NCBI GenBank assembly: GCA_934182615.1 | Contig: CAKPRO010000015.1 | Coordinates: 1-25,933 of the forward strand | Direction of reading: 5' to 3' | Origin: an uncultured Bacilli bacterium | GTDB lineage: Bacteria; Bacillota_I; Bacilli_A; RF39; UBA660 | Length of the DNA: 25,933 nt | In this document: piece by piece, positions 15,803 to 22,993 of the stretch | Numbering within the stretch: position 1 is the first letter of the stretch | How the letters are laid out: each line of letters begins with the position of its first letter | Position numbers and translations under genes: made by a program | The notes under the pieces: generated by a model | The model's database searches: none | What the model was told of the DNA's origin: nothing | The model's input: only the letters and a program-made list of their open reading frames with translations

Positions 15803-16495
15803 TTATTTTCCCTTCACCTCGTCAGTAGTTTTTTCTAGTACTCCTTCAATGTTACCATTACGATAGGCTTTTACAAGTTCTTGTTTAGCATATTTATCAA
15901 ATTCTAAACTACTAGCATCACCATCAGGGGCAGTTAAGCCATTGACTCTATAGAATTGGGATGTGTCTGTATAATTGTATCTTCCATCTTCATAGCTTGA
16001 ACCTTTAACTAATTTATCAAATTCGTCAGCTTTAATAATTTCTGAAAAACCTTCGGTATTAGCACTTGCTTTATCAATAGCTTCACGATAAGCATAGAAT
16101 TCTCCTAGTGAAGCATCAACTAGTCCAAGCTTACTATAGTCTTCACTGGTATTGTTTTTATTTATTGTTACAATACCATTTTCGTCCACTGTTACAAGTC
16201 CAGCTTTTGCTAGGTTAGTCATAGCTTCGTTTGTAACAACTTCACTAGCCATTTCTAAATCATTAGCAAATGAAACAGTATCTACTATTTCTGGAACTAT
16301 TTTTACTCCTGCTGCTGTAAGAACTGAAAGTATAATAGCGGCAGTAACTATTTTTTTCTTTAAACCATTTTTCTTTTTATTATGGTGGCTAGTTACTTTA
16401 CTACTACCAATAGAATTTTCTCTTCTTTTTTCAGCATTTTCTCTTAACATTCTTTCTATTTGAATATCGTCATATTTACTTTTATAATCTTCCAT
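15803..16495 (-). CDS. Hypothetical single-pass membrane protein
   Basis: The 230 residues begin with a charged cytoplasmic segment (about 1-48, with HHNKKKNGLKKK just before the membrane). A single transmembrane helix follows (about 49-66, IVTAAIILSVLTAAGVKI), then an acidic external domain of about 160 residues containing VTVDENGIVTINKNN and YKNDTSQ-like polar stretches. The lysines before the helix predict N-in, C-out. No family is recognised. The start is well supported by SD AGGAGGT 7 nt upstream. The promoter is TTGACT-N17-TATATT. It is the first gene of a two-gene operon. Confidence 0.75.
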   Translation of the reverse strand: MEDYKSKYDDIQIERMLRENAEKRRENSIGSSKVTSHHNKKKNGLKKKIVTAAIILSVLTAAGVKIVPEIVDTVSFANDLEMASEVVTNEAMTNLAKAGLVTVDENGIVTINKNNTSEDYSKLGLVDASLGEFYAYREAIDKASANTEGFSEIIKADEFDKLVKGSSYEDGRYNYTDTSQFYRVNGLTAPDGDASSLEFDKYAKQELVKAYRNGNIEGVLEKTTDEVKGK

Positions 16496-16515
16496 TAATG
16501 TTACCTCCTATGATA

Positions 16516-16544
16516 AATATATATTATTTTTAATTTAAAGTCAA
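16516..16544 (-). promoter_or_regulatory. Promoter for the 230-aa / 77-aa operon
   Basis: On the minus strand TTGACT (16539-16544), a 17-bp spacer and TATATT (16516-16521) lie 21 bp before the ATG. Confidence 0.65.
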
Positions 16545-16659
16545 TGATACTTGACATTATTTACAAAATATTTTGTTATAGTTTTAATGTTACTTTGAAC
16601 GTTAGTATGTAGGAAATAATCAAACCTTGTTCTTTTACTATTCTCTTACATAGATATTA

Positions 16660-16763
16660 ATATAGATAGAGATTATTATCTATATACATATAATATTATT
16701 ATTCTCTTAAAGACTACTACGATAGGCTTTAAGAGACTTCTTAAGACAATAAGGCTTAAGAAG
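16660..16763. other. Three consecutive hairpins in the clpB / 230-aa gene spacer
   Basis: Hairpins lie at 16660-16685 (ATATAGATA / TATCTATAT), 16703-16736 (TCTCTTAAAG / CTTTAAGAGA, 14-nt loop) and 16737-16763 (CTTCTTAAG / CTTAAGAAG), all perfectly paired. None is followed by a T run on either strand, so they are not simple terminators. A plus-strand TTGACA at 16551-16556, with TGTTAT 17 bp on, could start a transcript through them. The 16496-16789 spacer holds no credible ORF. A structured RNA is possible but unproven. Confidence 0.45.
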
Positions 16764-16765
16764 AA

Positions 16766-16796
16766 ATAAAAAAGTAACAGATTTCTCCATTACTTT
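16766..16796 (-). terminator. Terminator of clpB
   Basis: On the minus strand AAAGTAA / TTACTTT around a 12-nt loop, followed by a T run. The clpB stop (16790-16792) lies in the first arm. Confidence 0.7.
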
Positions 16797-18901
16797 AATA
16801 TTAATTTATTATCTTGAAAATCTATAGTGATAGTACTACCAAATTTAACTTTGTCATTAATGATAGCATTAGCAATTAATGTTTCAACATTTCTTTGAAC
16901 AAATCTCTTAATAGGTCTTGCACCATATTTTTCGTCATATGCTGAATCAATAATATACCTTCTAGCAGACTCTGTTACTACTAAGTGTAAATTCTTATCT
17001 TTAAGTCTATCTTCAGTATCAATAATAATCTTATCTAAAATATCATTAACTACTTCTTTAGATAATGAATTAAAGACTATTATTTCATCAATACGATTTA
17101 TAAACTCAGGTTTAAAAGTACTCTTTAGTTCATTCATAACTAATTCACTACTATTGGAAGTATTTTCTAGGATATATTCACTACCTAAGTTAGAAGTCAT
17201 AATGATAATAGTATTTTTAAAGTCTACTGTTCTACCTTGACCATCAGTAATTCTACCATCATCTAGTATTTGAAGTAAAACATTGAATATATCTTTATGA
17301 GCCTTTTCTATTTCATCAAATAAGATAATAGAGTAGGGATTTCTTCTTACAGCCTCAGTAAGTTGGCCACCTTCGTCATATCCAACATATCCTGGAGGAG
17401 CTCCAATTAATCTAGCTACTGAATGACTTTCCATATATTCAGACATATCAATTCTAATCATATGTCTTTCGTCATCAAATAACTCATAGGCAAGGGTTCT
17501 AGCTACTTCAGTTTTACCTACACCAGTAGGACCTAAGAAGATAAATGAACCAATAGGTCTATTAGGATCTTTTATACCTGCTCTAGCACGAATAATGGCT
17601 TCTGATACTAAGTGAATAGCAGCATCTTGTCCTTTAACTCTTTTCTTCATATTTTCTTCTAAGTGAAGTAATTTTTCTTTTTCACCACCAACTAATTTAG
17701 ATATTGGTATATTGGTCCATTTAGATATAATAGCTGCTACTGACTCTTCATCAACAGTATCAGATAATATTTCTGATTTATTGATTTTTTCTAGTTCAGC
17801 AAGTTCTTTCTCTAATCTAGGAATAGTACCATGTCTTAATTTAGCAGCAGTCTCTAAGTCATAGTTATTTTCTGCTTTCTCTAAAGCAAAGTTAGCAGAA
17901 TCTATTTCTTCTTTCTTTTTACTAATCTTAGTATTAACAGACTTTTCTTCTTCCCATCTACTTTTTAGTTCTTTTTCTTTTTCCTTAAGACTAAATAACT
18001 CTTTATCAATATTCTCAATTCTATTCTTAGAAATATCATCTTTCTCTTTCTTTAGAGCCTCTTTTTCTATTTCTAGTCTCATAATATTTCTTTCTAAGTT
18101 ATCTAGTTCAGTAGGAACTGATTCCATTTGTACTTTTATAGTAGCAGCGGCTTCGTCGATTAAGTCTATGGCTTTATCTGGCAAGAATCTATCAGTAATA
18201 TATCTATCTGATAGGGTGGCAGCCGCTACTAAGGCTTTATCTTTGATGTTTACACCATGGAATACTTCAAACTTAGGTTTTAATCCTCTAAGAATAGTAA
18301 TAGTATCTAAGACATTAGGTTCTTTTACTAATACTTTTTGGAATCTTCTTTCTAGAGCAGCATCTTTTTCAATATATTTACGATACTCATTTAAAGTAGT
18401 AGCACCAATACAATGTACTTCACCACGGGCTAGCATTGGTTTTAACATATTACCAGCATCCATAGCTCCTTCTAGAGCGCCTGCTCCTACTATCATGTGT
18501 ATTTCATCAATAAACATAATGATTTCTCCGTCAGAATCTTTTACTTCTTTTAGAACGGCTTTTAGTCTTTCTTCAAATTCACCACGGTATTTAGCTCCCG
18601 CTACTAGGGCACCCATATCTAGTTCCCAAATACTTTTATTTTTTAAACTATTAGGTACATCTCCTTTTATTATTCTAGTTGCTAGTCCTTCCACGATAGC
18701 GGTTTTACCAACACCTGGTTCACCAATTAATACAGGATTATTTTTTGTTTTTCTAGATAATATTCTAGTTATACTTCTTATTTCATCATCACGACCGATA
18801 ACAGGATCTATTTTTCCATCTTTAGCGGCCTTGGTAATATCACGACCATATTTTTCTAATGGTTTTTGTAGATTTTCTTCATATGGATTATTCATATTCA
18901 T
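16790..18901 (-). CDS. clpB: ClpB disaggregase, short form without the N-terminal domain
   Basis: ClpB is a hexameric AAA+ machine that with DnaK pulls proteins out of aggregates. Numbering from the start used here, NBD1 has Walker A GEPGVGKT (60-67), Walker B IIMFIDEIH and arginine-finger region ALERRFQ. A long charged coiled-coil middle domain spans about 260-390 and marks ClpB rather than ClpC/E. NBD2 has GPTGVGKT (457-464), pore loop GYVGYDEGG, ILFDEIEKAH and sensor-2 GARPIKRF. The usual Clp_N domain is absent: the protein opens at NNPYEENLQKPLEKYG, as in mycoplasma ClpB. The frame has ATGs at 18910, 18907 and 18901. AGGAGG (18911-18916) abuts the first, so the ATG at 18901, 9 nt away, is the best start. 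A CIRCE-like operator overlaps its promoter. Confidence 0.96.
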   Translation of the reverse strand: MNMNNPYEENLQKPLEKYGRDITKAAKDGKIDPVIGRDDEIRSITRILSRKTKNNPVLIGEPGVGKTAIVEGLATRIIKGDVPNSLKNKSIWELDMGALVAGAKYRGEFEERLKAVLKEVKDSDGEIIMFIDEIHMIVGAGALEGAMDAGNMLKPMLARGEVHCIGATTLNEYRKYIEKDAALERRFQKVLVKEPNVLDTITILRGLKPKFEVFHGVNIKDKALVAAATLSDRYITDRFLPDKAIDLIDEAAATIKVQMESVPTELDNLERNIMRLEIEKEALKKEKDDISKNRIENIDKELFSLKEKEKELKSRWEEEKSVNTKISKKKEEIDSANFALEKAENNYDLETAAKLRHGTIPRLEKELAELEKINKSEILSDTVDEESVAAIISKWTNIPISKLVGGEKEKLLHLEENMKKRVKGQDAAIHLVSEAIIRARAGIKDPNRPIGSFIFLGPTGVGKTEVARTLAYELFDDERHMIRIDMSEYMESHSVARLIGAPPGYVGYDEGGQLTEAVRRNPYSIILFDEIEKAHKDIFNVLLQILDDGRITDGQGRTVDFKNTIIIMTSNLGSEYILENTSNSSELVMNELKSTFKPEFINRIDEIIVFNSLSKEVVNDILDKIIIDTEDRLKDKNLHLVVTESARRYIIDSAYDEKYGARPIKRFVQRNVETLIANAIINDKVKFGSTITIDFQDNKLILK

Positions 18902-18930
18902 ATTCATCATCCTCCTTTTTATACACCTAT

Positions 18931-18958
18931 ATTATAGCACTATTTTAGCAATTGTCAA
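18931..18958 (-). promoter_or_regulatory. Promoter of clpB
   Basis: Full-consensus boxes on the minus strand: TTGACA (18953-18958), a 16-bp spacer and TATAAT (18931-18936), 20 bp before the first ATG. Confidence 0.85.
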
Positions 18959-18974
18959 TAGAGATTGCTAAAAT
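18942..18974. promoter_or_regulatory. CIRCE-like HrcA operator of clpB
   Basis: A perfect 11-bp inverted repeat ATTTTAGCAAT / ATTGCTAAAAT. Its core TTAGCAATT-N9-GATTGCTAA has the size and spacing of the CIRCE consensus TTAGCACTC-N9-GAGTGCTAA, with three changed bases. The -35 box lies across the end of one arm and the spacer, so a bound repressor would block RNA polymerase. HrcA control of clpB is known in mycoplasmas; hrcA itself is not in this window. Confidence 0.75.
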
Positions 18975-19006
18975 AAATTCATTTCTTTTTTATATCTTTT
19001 TTATAT

Positions 19007-19070
19007 CCTCTACAACCTTAAGTAAACTTAAGTTTTTCGAGGTATTTTTATGCCTAAGGTCATAAAAATA
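19007..19070 (+). repeat. Structured two-hairpin repeat, copy 2
   Basis: CCTC / GAGG closes a 28-nt loop with CTTAAGTAAACTTAAG, two bases different from copy 1 at 9767-9835. A 10-bp hairpin TATTTTTATG / CATAAAAATA with an 8-nt loop follows after no gap. It lies between the clpB promoter and the stop of the 67-aa gene. Both neighbouring genes are on the minus strand, so its orientation to transcription differs from copy 1. Strand is assigned by similarity to copy 1 only. Confidence 0.7.
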
Positions 19071-19149
19071 ATGTTTTTTGTTGTGTTATAAACTAGAGTA
19101 AAAATAGAGAATGATATGTAATTGAACTATAATAGTTTGTATTAATCTT

Positions 19150-19353
19150 TTAACATCCAAATATTAACCAAAAGCCTAAACATATTAGTGCTAAGTATTC
19201 TAAGAGTAAGATAAAAACATTACCAAAACAGGGAGCAAATAGGGTGATTAGCATTTGATAAAAAGTGATAACCATTAACATTAGGACTAAGAGGAGAAGA
19301 AATAATTTAAAGCCCGCACATAAACGAAAGAAGTTAAAAAAATTATTAAACAT
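19150..19353 (-). CDS. Small membrane protein, 67 residues
   Basis: No family recognised. After a short N-terminus (FNNFFNFFRLCAG) come two hydrophobic helices, about 15-34 (KLFLLLLVLMLMVITFYQML) and 43-66 (GNVFILLLEYLALICLGFWL), giving a helical hairpin. AGGTGA lies 6 nt before the ATG, and TTAACA-N17-TAAACT forms a promoter, so it is probably expressed. It is divergent from ireB with facing -35 boxes and lies upstream of clpB on the same strand, separated by the repeat and the clpB promoter. It has three Cys, none in an evident motif. Confidence 0.65.
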   Translation of the reverse strand: MFNNFFNFFRLCAGFKLFLLLLVLMLMVITFYQMLITLFAPCFGNVFILLLEYLALICLGFWLIFGC

Positions 19354-19370
19354 AGATATTCACCTACAAT

Positions 19371-19399
19371 AGTTTATGTAAGTACGAAAGAATTGTTAA
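19371..19399 (-). promoter_or_regulatory. Promoter of the 67-aa membrane protein
   Basis: TTAACA (19394-19399), a 17-bp spacer and TAAACT (19371-19376) on the minus strand. Confidence 0.5.
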
Positions 19400-19405
19400 A
19401 AAATG

Positions 19406-19434
19406 TTGTTAAAATAAAAATAATATGATAAAAT
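19406..19434 (+). promoter_or_regulatory. Promoter of the ireB-ruvX operon
   Basis: TTGTTA (19406-19411), a 17-bp spacer and TAAAAT (19429-19434). Its -35 is 6 bp from that of the divergent promoter. Confidence 0.6.
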
Positions 19435-19455
19435 TATATTGTAGAAGGTGATATT

Positions 19456-19698
19456 ATGGAAGAAAATACTACATTATTTGATGTATCTAAAGTTAATGAA
19501 CAACGCGTTAGAGAGACACTTGAAGCTTGTGTAGAGGCACTAAGTGAAAGAGGATATAATCCGATTAATCAAATAGTTGGTTATATTATATCTGGAGATT
19601 TAGGCTATATTTCATCATATAAAGAGGCTAGAAATAGAATAGCAAAGATTGATCGTACTATTTTAGTTGAAGAACTATTAAAGAATTATTTAAAATGA
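19456..19698 (+). CDS. ireB: IreB family regulatory phosphoprotein (UPF0297)
   Basis: The 80 residues match the UPF0297/IreB (YrzL) family along their length: TTLFDVSKVNEQRVRETL, ALSERGYNPINQIVGYIISGDLGYISSY and ARNRIAKIDRTILVEELLKNYL. In Enterococcus faecalis IreB is phosphorylated by the Ser/Thr kinase IreK near its N-terminus and affects cephalosporin resistance; T5 and T6 here are candidate sites. No kinase is in the window. It heads the conserved ireB-ruvX-DUF1292 set. SD GGTGAT. Its TGA stop, the only TGA stop among the intact genes here, overlaps the ruvX ATG as ATGA. Confidence 0.93.
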   Translation: MEENTTLFDVSKVNEQRVRETLEACVEALSERGYNPINQIVGYIISGDLGYISSYKEARNRIAKIDRTILVEELLKNYLK

Positions 19699-20123
19699 GA
19701 TATTTAGGAATAGATTTAGGTAGTAAGACAGTTGGACTTGCTATGTCTGATACTACTTTAACTATAGCTTCTTCGTTTAAAACAATCTTCTTTGATAATG
19801 AAGATTATTTAAGTACTATTGATGAAATTAAAAATATTATTAAGGAATATGATATTCAAAAGATAATATTAGGTTTACCTAAAAATATGAATAATACTAT
19901 AGGTGAAAGAGCTGAAATAACAATTAAGTATCAAAAAATATTAGAGGATAATGTTAATATACCTGTAATATTGTTTGACGAGAGATTGACTTCAGTAATA
20001 TCTAATTCAATTTTAATAGAGGCAGATATATCACGTAAAAAGAGAAAGAAAAAAGTTGATAGTATTGCTGCTCAAATAATATTACAAGATTATTTAAATA
20101 AGGAGAAAAATGAAAATGAATAA
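19695..20123 (+). CDS. ruvX: Putative Holliday junction resolvase RuvX (YqgF)
   Basis: An RNase H-fold nuclease of 142 residues, the usual size, proposed to resolve Holliday junctions and in E. coli linked to 16S rRNA 5' processing. Visible are the first acidic site in YLGIDLGSKTVGLAMSD (D7), the IILGLPKNMN strand, FDERLTS (catalytic Glu) and the C-terminal KKVDSIAAQIILQDYL with the last Asp. The ATGA overlap with ireB and the 14-nt overlap with the next gene show tight translational coupling. Confidence 0.93.
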   Translation: MRYLGIDLGSKTVGLAMSDTTLTIASSFKTIFFDNEDYLSTIDEIKNIIKEYDIQKIILGLPKNMNNTIGERAEITIKYQKILEDNVNIPVILFDERLTSVISNSILIEADISRKKRKKKVDSIAAQIILQDYLNKEKNENE

Positions 20124-20400
20124 AGAAAATACATTTAAAGTAATTGATAAAGAAGGAAAAGAAATAGAGTTTGAAATATTATTTACTTTTGAATCAGATG
20201 AGACTAAGAAGAATTATATGGTATATACAGATAATACTAAAGATGAAGAAGGTAATACCAAGGTATATGCATCAGTATTCAATCCTGAGGCTGAACCGCT
20301 TGAATTATTACCAGTAGAAACAGAAAGAGAATGGAAAATAATAGAGACAATAATAACTTCTATTACTGAAGAATCTAAAAAGGAAAATAAAGAAGACTAG
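20110..20400 (+). CDS. DUF1292 family protein (YrzB-like)
   Basis: A 96-residue acidic protein with the DUF1292 pattern: FKVIDKEGKEIEFEILFTFE, YMVYTDN, VYASVFNPE and EWKIIETII. Function is unknown throughout the family; gene order with ireB and ruvX is conserved in Bacillota. Two ATGs are possible (20110 and 20116). AGGAG at 20101-20105 is 4 nt from the first and 10 nt from the second, so the start is undecided between them. Its last codons form a terminator. Confidence 0.9.
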   Translation: MKMNKENTFKVIDKEGKEIEFEILFTFESDETKKNYMVYTDNTKDEEGNTKVYASVFNPEAEPLELLPVETEREWKIIETIITSITEESKKENKED

Positions 20401-20412
20401 TAGTCTTTTTTT
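20393..20412 (+). terminator. Terminator between DUF1292 gene and mltG
   Basis: AAGACT / AGTCTT with loop AGT, followed by a T run that touches the GGAGGA SD of mltG. A weak stem, so readthrough into mltG is likely. Confidence 0.6.
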
Positions 20413-20421
20413 GGAGGAGAT

Positions 20422-21489
20422 ATGAAGAGGTTAAGGAATATAGCACTTTCGCTAGTAGTGATATCATTTTTTTCAGTAGTAGCATTATGTACGTTTTATA
20501 ATATTAATATGGCTAAGGTATCAAATAATAGTGATACTAAAGAAGTAGAAATAAAAGAGGGTAGTTTAAGTAGTGTAGCTGAAACACTTAAAGAAAATAA
20601 TTTAATAAAAAATGTTACTATCTTTAAAGTTTATACTAAATTAACTAGTAAGACTAGTCTTAAAGCTGGTACTTATAGTTTATCAGAGAATATGGGTGTT
20701 AAGAAGATTGTTAGTATTTTAGAAGAGGGAAAGACTAATGAAGATAATATAACTTTTAAAGAGGGAATAAATGTTAGAAAAGTAGCTAAATTAATAGCAG
20801 AAAAAACTAATAACGAATATGAAGATGTATTAAAGACTATGAATGATAGTACTATTATTGATGAACTTATAGATAAATATTGGTTTTTAACTAATGATAT
20901 AAAGAATAAAGATATTTATTATCCGTTAGAAGGCTATTTATTTCCAGATACCTATCGTATTTCTAAGAGTGCTAATACTAAAGATATAATTACTAAAATA
21001 TTAGATGAAACGGATAATAAATTTTCTAAGTATAAAGAAGAATTACAAAATAATGATTTAAGTATTCATGAAATAATAACTTTAGCTTCAATAGTGGAAT
21101 TAGAGGTAGCTAATAAAGATGATCGTAAAGCAGTAGCGGGAGTATTTATCAATAGATTGAATTCTAAATATTTTCCTACTTTAGGTAGTGATGCTACTTC
21201 TTATTATGGTGCTAAGATCGATGATTGGTCTACGAATAGATTAACTAGTGTTGAATTAAATGATTGTACAAATAAATATAATACTAGATGTGCTTATAAT
21301 AAAGGTTTACCAGTAGGACCTATAGGTAATCCTTCAATTGAATCTATTGAGGCAGTGTTATATCCAGAAAAACATAGTAATTACTACTTTGTAAATGATT
21401 GTAAGGGAAAATTATATATGACAAAGAGTGAAACAGAACATAATAATATTATAAATAAATTAAAAAAAGAAAATAATTGGTGTGCTTAA
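20422..21489 (+). CDS. mltG: Endolytic murein transglycosylase MltG
   Basis: MltG cuts nascent glycan strands in peptidoglycan at the membrane, setting strand length. The 355 residues include an N-terminal cytoplasmic stub and transmembrane helix (about 7-27), a LysM-like region (about 42-100, ending KAGTYSLS), and the YceG catalytic domain with YPLEGYLFPDTY, ITLASIVELE (catalytic E226), VFINRL, GLPVGPIGNPS and YYFVNDCKGK. The presence of MltG shows that this organism makes peptidoglycan. SD GGAGGA. The gene follows a weak terminator, so it may be expressed by readthrough from the ireB promoter. Confidence 0.95.
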   Translation: MKRLRNIALSLVVISFFSVVALCTFYNINMAKVSNNSDTKEVEIKEGSLSSVAETLKENNLIKNVTIFKVYTKLTSKTSLKAGTYSLSENMGVKKIVSILEEGKTNEDNITFKEGINVRKVAKLIAEKTNNEYEDVLKTMNDSTIIDELIDKYWFLTNDIKNKDIYYPLEGYLFPDTYRISKSANTKDIITKILDETDNKFSKYKEELQNNDLSIHEIITLASIVELEVANKDDRKAVAGVFINRLNSKYFPTLGSDATSYYGAKIDDWSTNRLTSVELNDCTNKYNTRCAYNKGLPVGPIGNPSIESIEAVLYPEKHSNYYFVNDCKGKLYMTKSETEHNNIINKLKKENNWCA

Positions 21490-21494
21490 TTACA

Positions 21495-21517
21495 AAAAGA
21501 GGAATTAATCCTCTTTT
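21495..21517. terminator. Bidirectional terminator between mltG and spoIVB
   Basis: AAAAGAGGA / TCCTCTTTT with loop ATTAA, A-rich on one side and T-rich on the other, serving both convergent genes. The spoIVB stop overlaps it. Confidence 0.8.
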
Positions 21518-22514
21518 AATTTTCGCCTTCTTCAAGCATTTTTGTAATAAAGATACCATATCCTTTAGTAGGATCATCTACAATTACGTGAGTGACCGCT
21601 CCTACTATGTATTCGTCTTGAATAATTGGGCTTCCACTCATTCCTTGGACTATACCACCAGTATCTTTAAGTAATTTGTTATCAGTAATTTCAAATAGAA
21701 TGTTTTTTGATGTAGCATCATTAGTATTTATTTTTATAATGTTAATGTCAAAGCTTTCAATTGTAGTACCATTTGTTACGGTAAGAATAGTGGCTTTACC
21801 AGTTTTTACGTTTTCTTCTTTGGCTACGGCATATAGCTTTTTATCTGGAATATCACTAGTATATTTACCAAAGATACCACTAGAAGTATTTTCTTTTACG
21901 GTACCAAAGACTTTACTACTATCATATTTAGCATTTTTTTCACCTGGTTTTCCGATATCACTTCTGGTAATACCAGTGACAAACGAACTATAAATTTTAC
22001 CATCTTTGATTTCTAATTTTTGGCCAGTGTTTTTTTCAATTATTTCATGACCTAATGCTCCGAATAACTTGGTATTAGGATCGATAAAGGTAAGAGTTCC
22101 TACACCCGATATACTATCTTTAACATATAAACCAGTTTTATAAATATTATCTTCTGATTTACTTAGTTTAAGATTGGTAGTGTTTTCTTTATCACCTCTT
22201 AGATAAGTAATACTTATATTATCCTTGTCTGTTGCATTACTAGTTACATTAAGCATTTCTTCAATATTAGATACTTCTTTTGAATTAACTTTAATTATTT
22301 TGTCTCCTACTTGAAGACCAGCTTTTTTAGCTGGATTTATTCCTGATACATCATATGTGCCAACAATAATAACACCTTTAGAATTTAATTCTATACCAAT
22401 GTTTTCACCACCCGCTATTACATAATCTGAATAAGCAAGGGTAATGTTGGGTATAATAAGTAGTGTAAATGCAAGAAAAAGCCATGTTTTGTTTTTTATT
22501 TTTTTAAAAAACAT
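21516..22514 (-). CDS. spoIVB: SpoIVB-type serine peptidase (family S55)
   Basis: In sporulating Bacillota SpoIVB is secreted from the forespore and cleaves SpoIVFA, activating sigma-K processing. The 332 residues show a signal-anchor (about 10-27), a PDZ domain (about 36-118, with SGINPAKKAGLQVGDKIIKVN) and an S55 peptidase domain. The peptidase has FGALGHEI (H156), GIVQGMSGSPIIQ (S293) and GAVTHVIVDDPTKGYG, with D284 a likely third member. It is shorter than the roughly 425 of B. subtilis SpoIVB, mainly at the N-terminus. No other sporulation gene is here and recN and spo0A are not visible, so sporulation is suggested, not shown. SD AAAGGAGAT 9 nt before the ATG. Confidence 0.93.
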   Translation of the reverse strand: MFFKKIKNKTWLFLAFTLLIIPNITLAYSDYVIAGGENIGIELNSKGVIIVGTYDVSGINPAKKAGLQVGDKIIKVNSKEVSNIEEMLNVTSNATDKDNISITYLRGDKENTTNLKLSKSEDNIYKTGLYVKDSISGVGTLTFIDPNTKLFGALGHEIIEKNTGQKLEIKDGKIYSSFVTGITRSDIGKPGEKNAKYDSSKVFGTVKENTSSGIFGKYTSDIPDKKLYAVAKEENVKTGKATILTVTNGTTIESFDINIIKINTNDATSKNILFEITDNKLLKDTGGIVQGMSGSPIIQDEYIVGAVTHVIVDDPTKGYGIFITKMLEEGEN

Positions 22515-22606
22515 AAAACAACATCTCCTTTAAATAGCTATCACAGACTACATTATTATTATTTACTAATATCATGAAAATATATAAGATAAAATTTACC
22601 ATTATA

Positions 22607-22635
22607 TTGACAAAGTAGACATTTTATTGTAGAAT
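22607..22635 (+). promoter_or_regulatory. Promoter for the two small genes before ftsA
   Basis: TTGACA (22607-22612), a 17-bp spacer and TAGAAT (22630-22635). Confidence 0.75.
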
Positions 22636-22660
22636 ATTTACCTGTCAGGGAGATGGTTAT

Positions 22661-22993
22661 ATGAAAAAATTATATATTGAAAATCAATTGGCTGAAGCTA
22701 GATATAATTATAACTACTTTTTTATGAAAATGATTGTTAAATTATTACAAGTATGTATTAAATTAGCTTGTGTATTATTGATTAGTGAGATATTTAATTA
22801 TACAATTATAAATATAATAGCTATAGTATATACCATCTTTTCTTTAATAAATATATATATGATAATAACTAATTATAAATATATAATTGAAGATATAAAA
22901 AATACTCTTGGTATTGAGGAATTAGTATTTGAAATAGATCTGAATGTAATAAGTAGAGATTTATTTAAAGGAATACTAAATTATGGAAAATAA
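22661..22993 (+). CDS. Small membrane protein, 110 residues
   Basis: No family recognised. An amphipathic N-terminal part (ENQLAEARYNYNYFFMKM) precedes two hydrophobic helices, about 24-44 (VKLLQVCIKLACVLLISEIF) and 48-68 (IINIIAIVYTIFSLINIYMI). A soluble C-terminal tail of about 40 residues follows. SD GGGAG/GATGG and a consensus-like promoter support the start. The next gene starts inside its last codons. Confidence 0.7.
   Translation: MKKLYIENQLAEARYNYNYFFMKMIVKLLQVCIKLACVLLISEIFNYTIINIIAIVYTIFSLINIYMIITNYKYIIEDIKNTLGIEELVFEIDLNVISRDLFKGILNYGK

Noticed and set aside
16152..16463. Hydrophobic plus-strand frame opposite the 230-aa gene
   Set aside because: Antisense of the transmembrane region; the minus-strand gene has SD, promoter and terminator.
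18168..18971. Long plus-strand frame opposite clpB
   Set aside because: It is the antisense shadow of a certain clpB, crosses its promoter and operator, and has no SD or family likeness.
21477..21993. Plus-strand frames running from the end of mltG into the spoIVB region
   Set aside because: They lie opposite the S55 peptidase domain, cross a bidirectional terminator and have no SD.
22572..22583. Third copy of the CATGAAAAT trailer hairpin
   Set aside because: Only one arm (TCATGAAAATAT) is present, with no pairing partner nearby.
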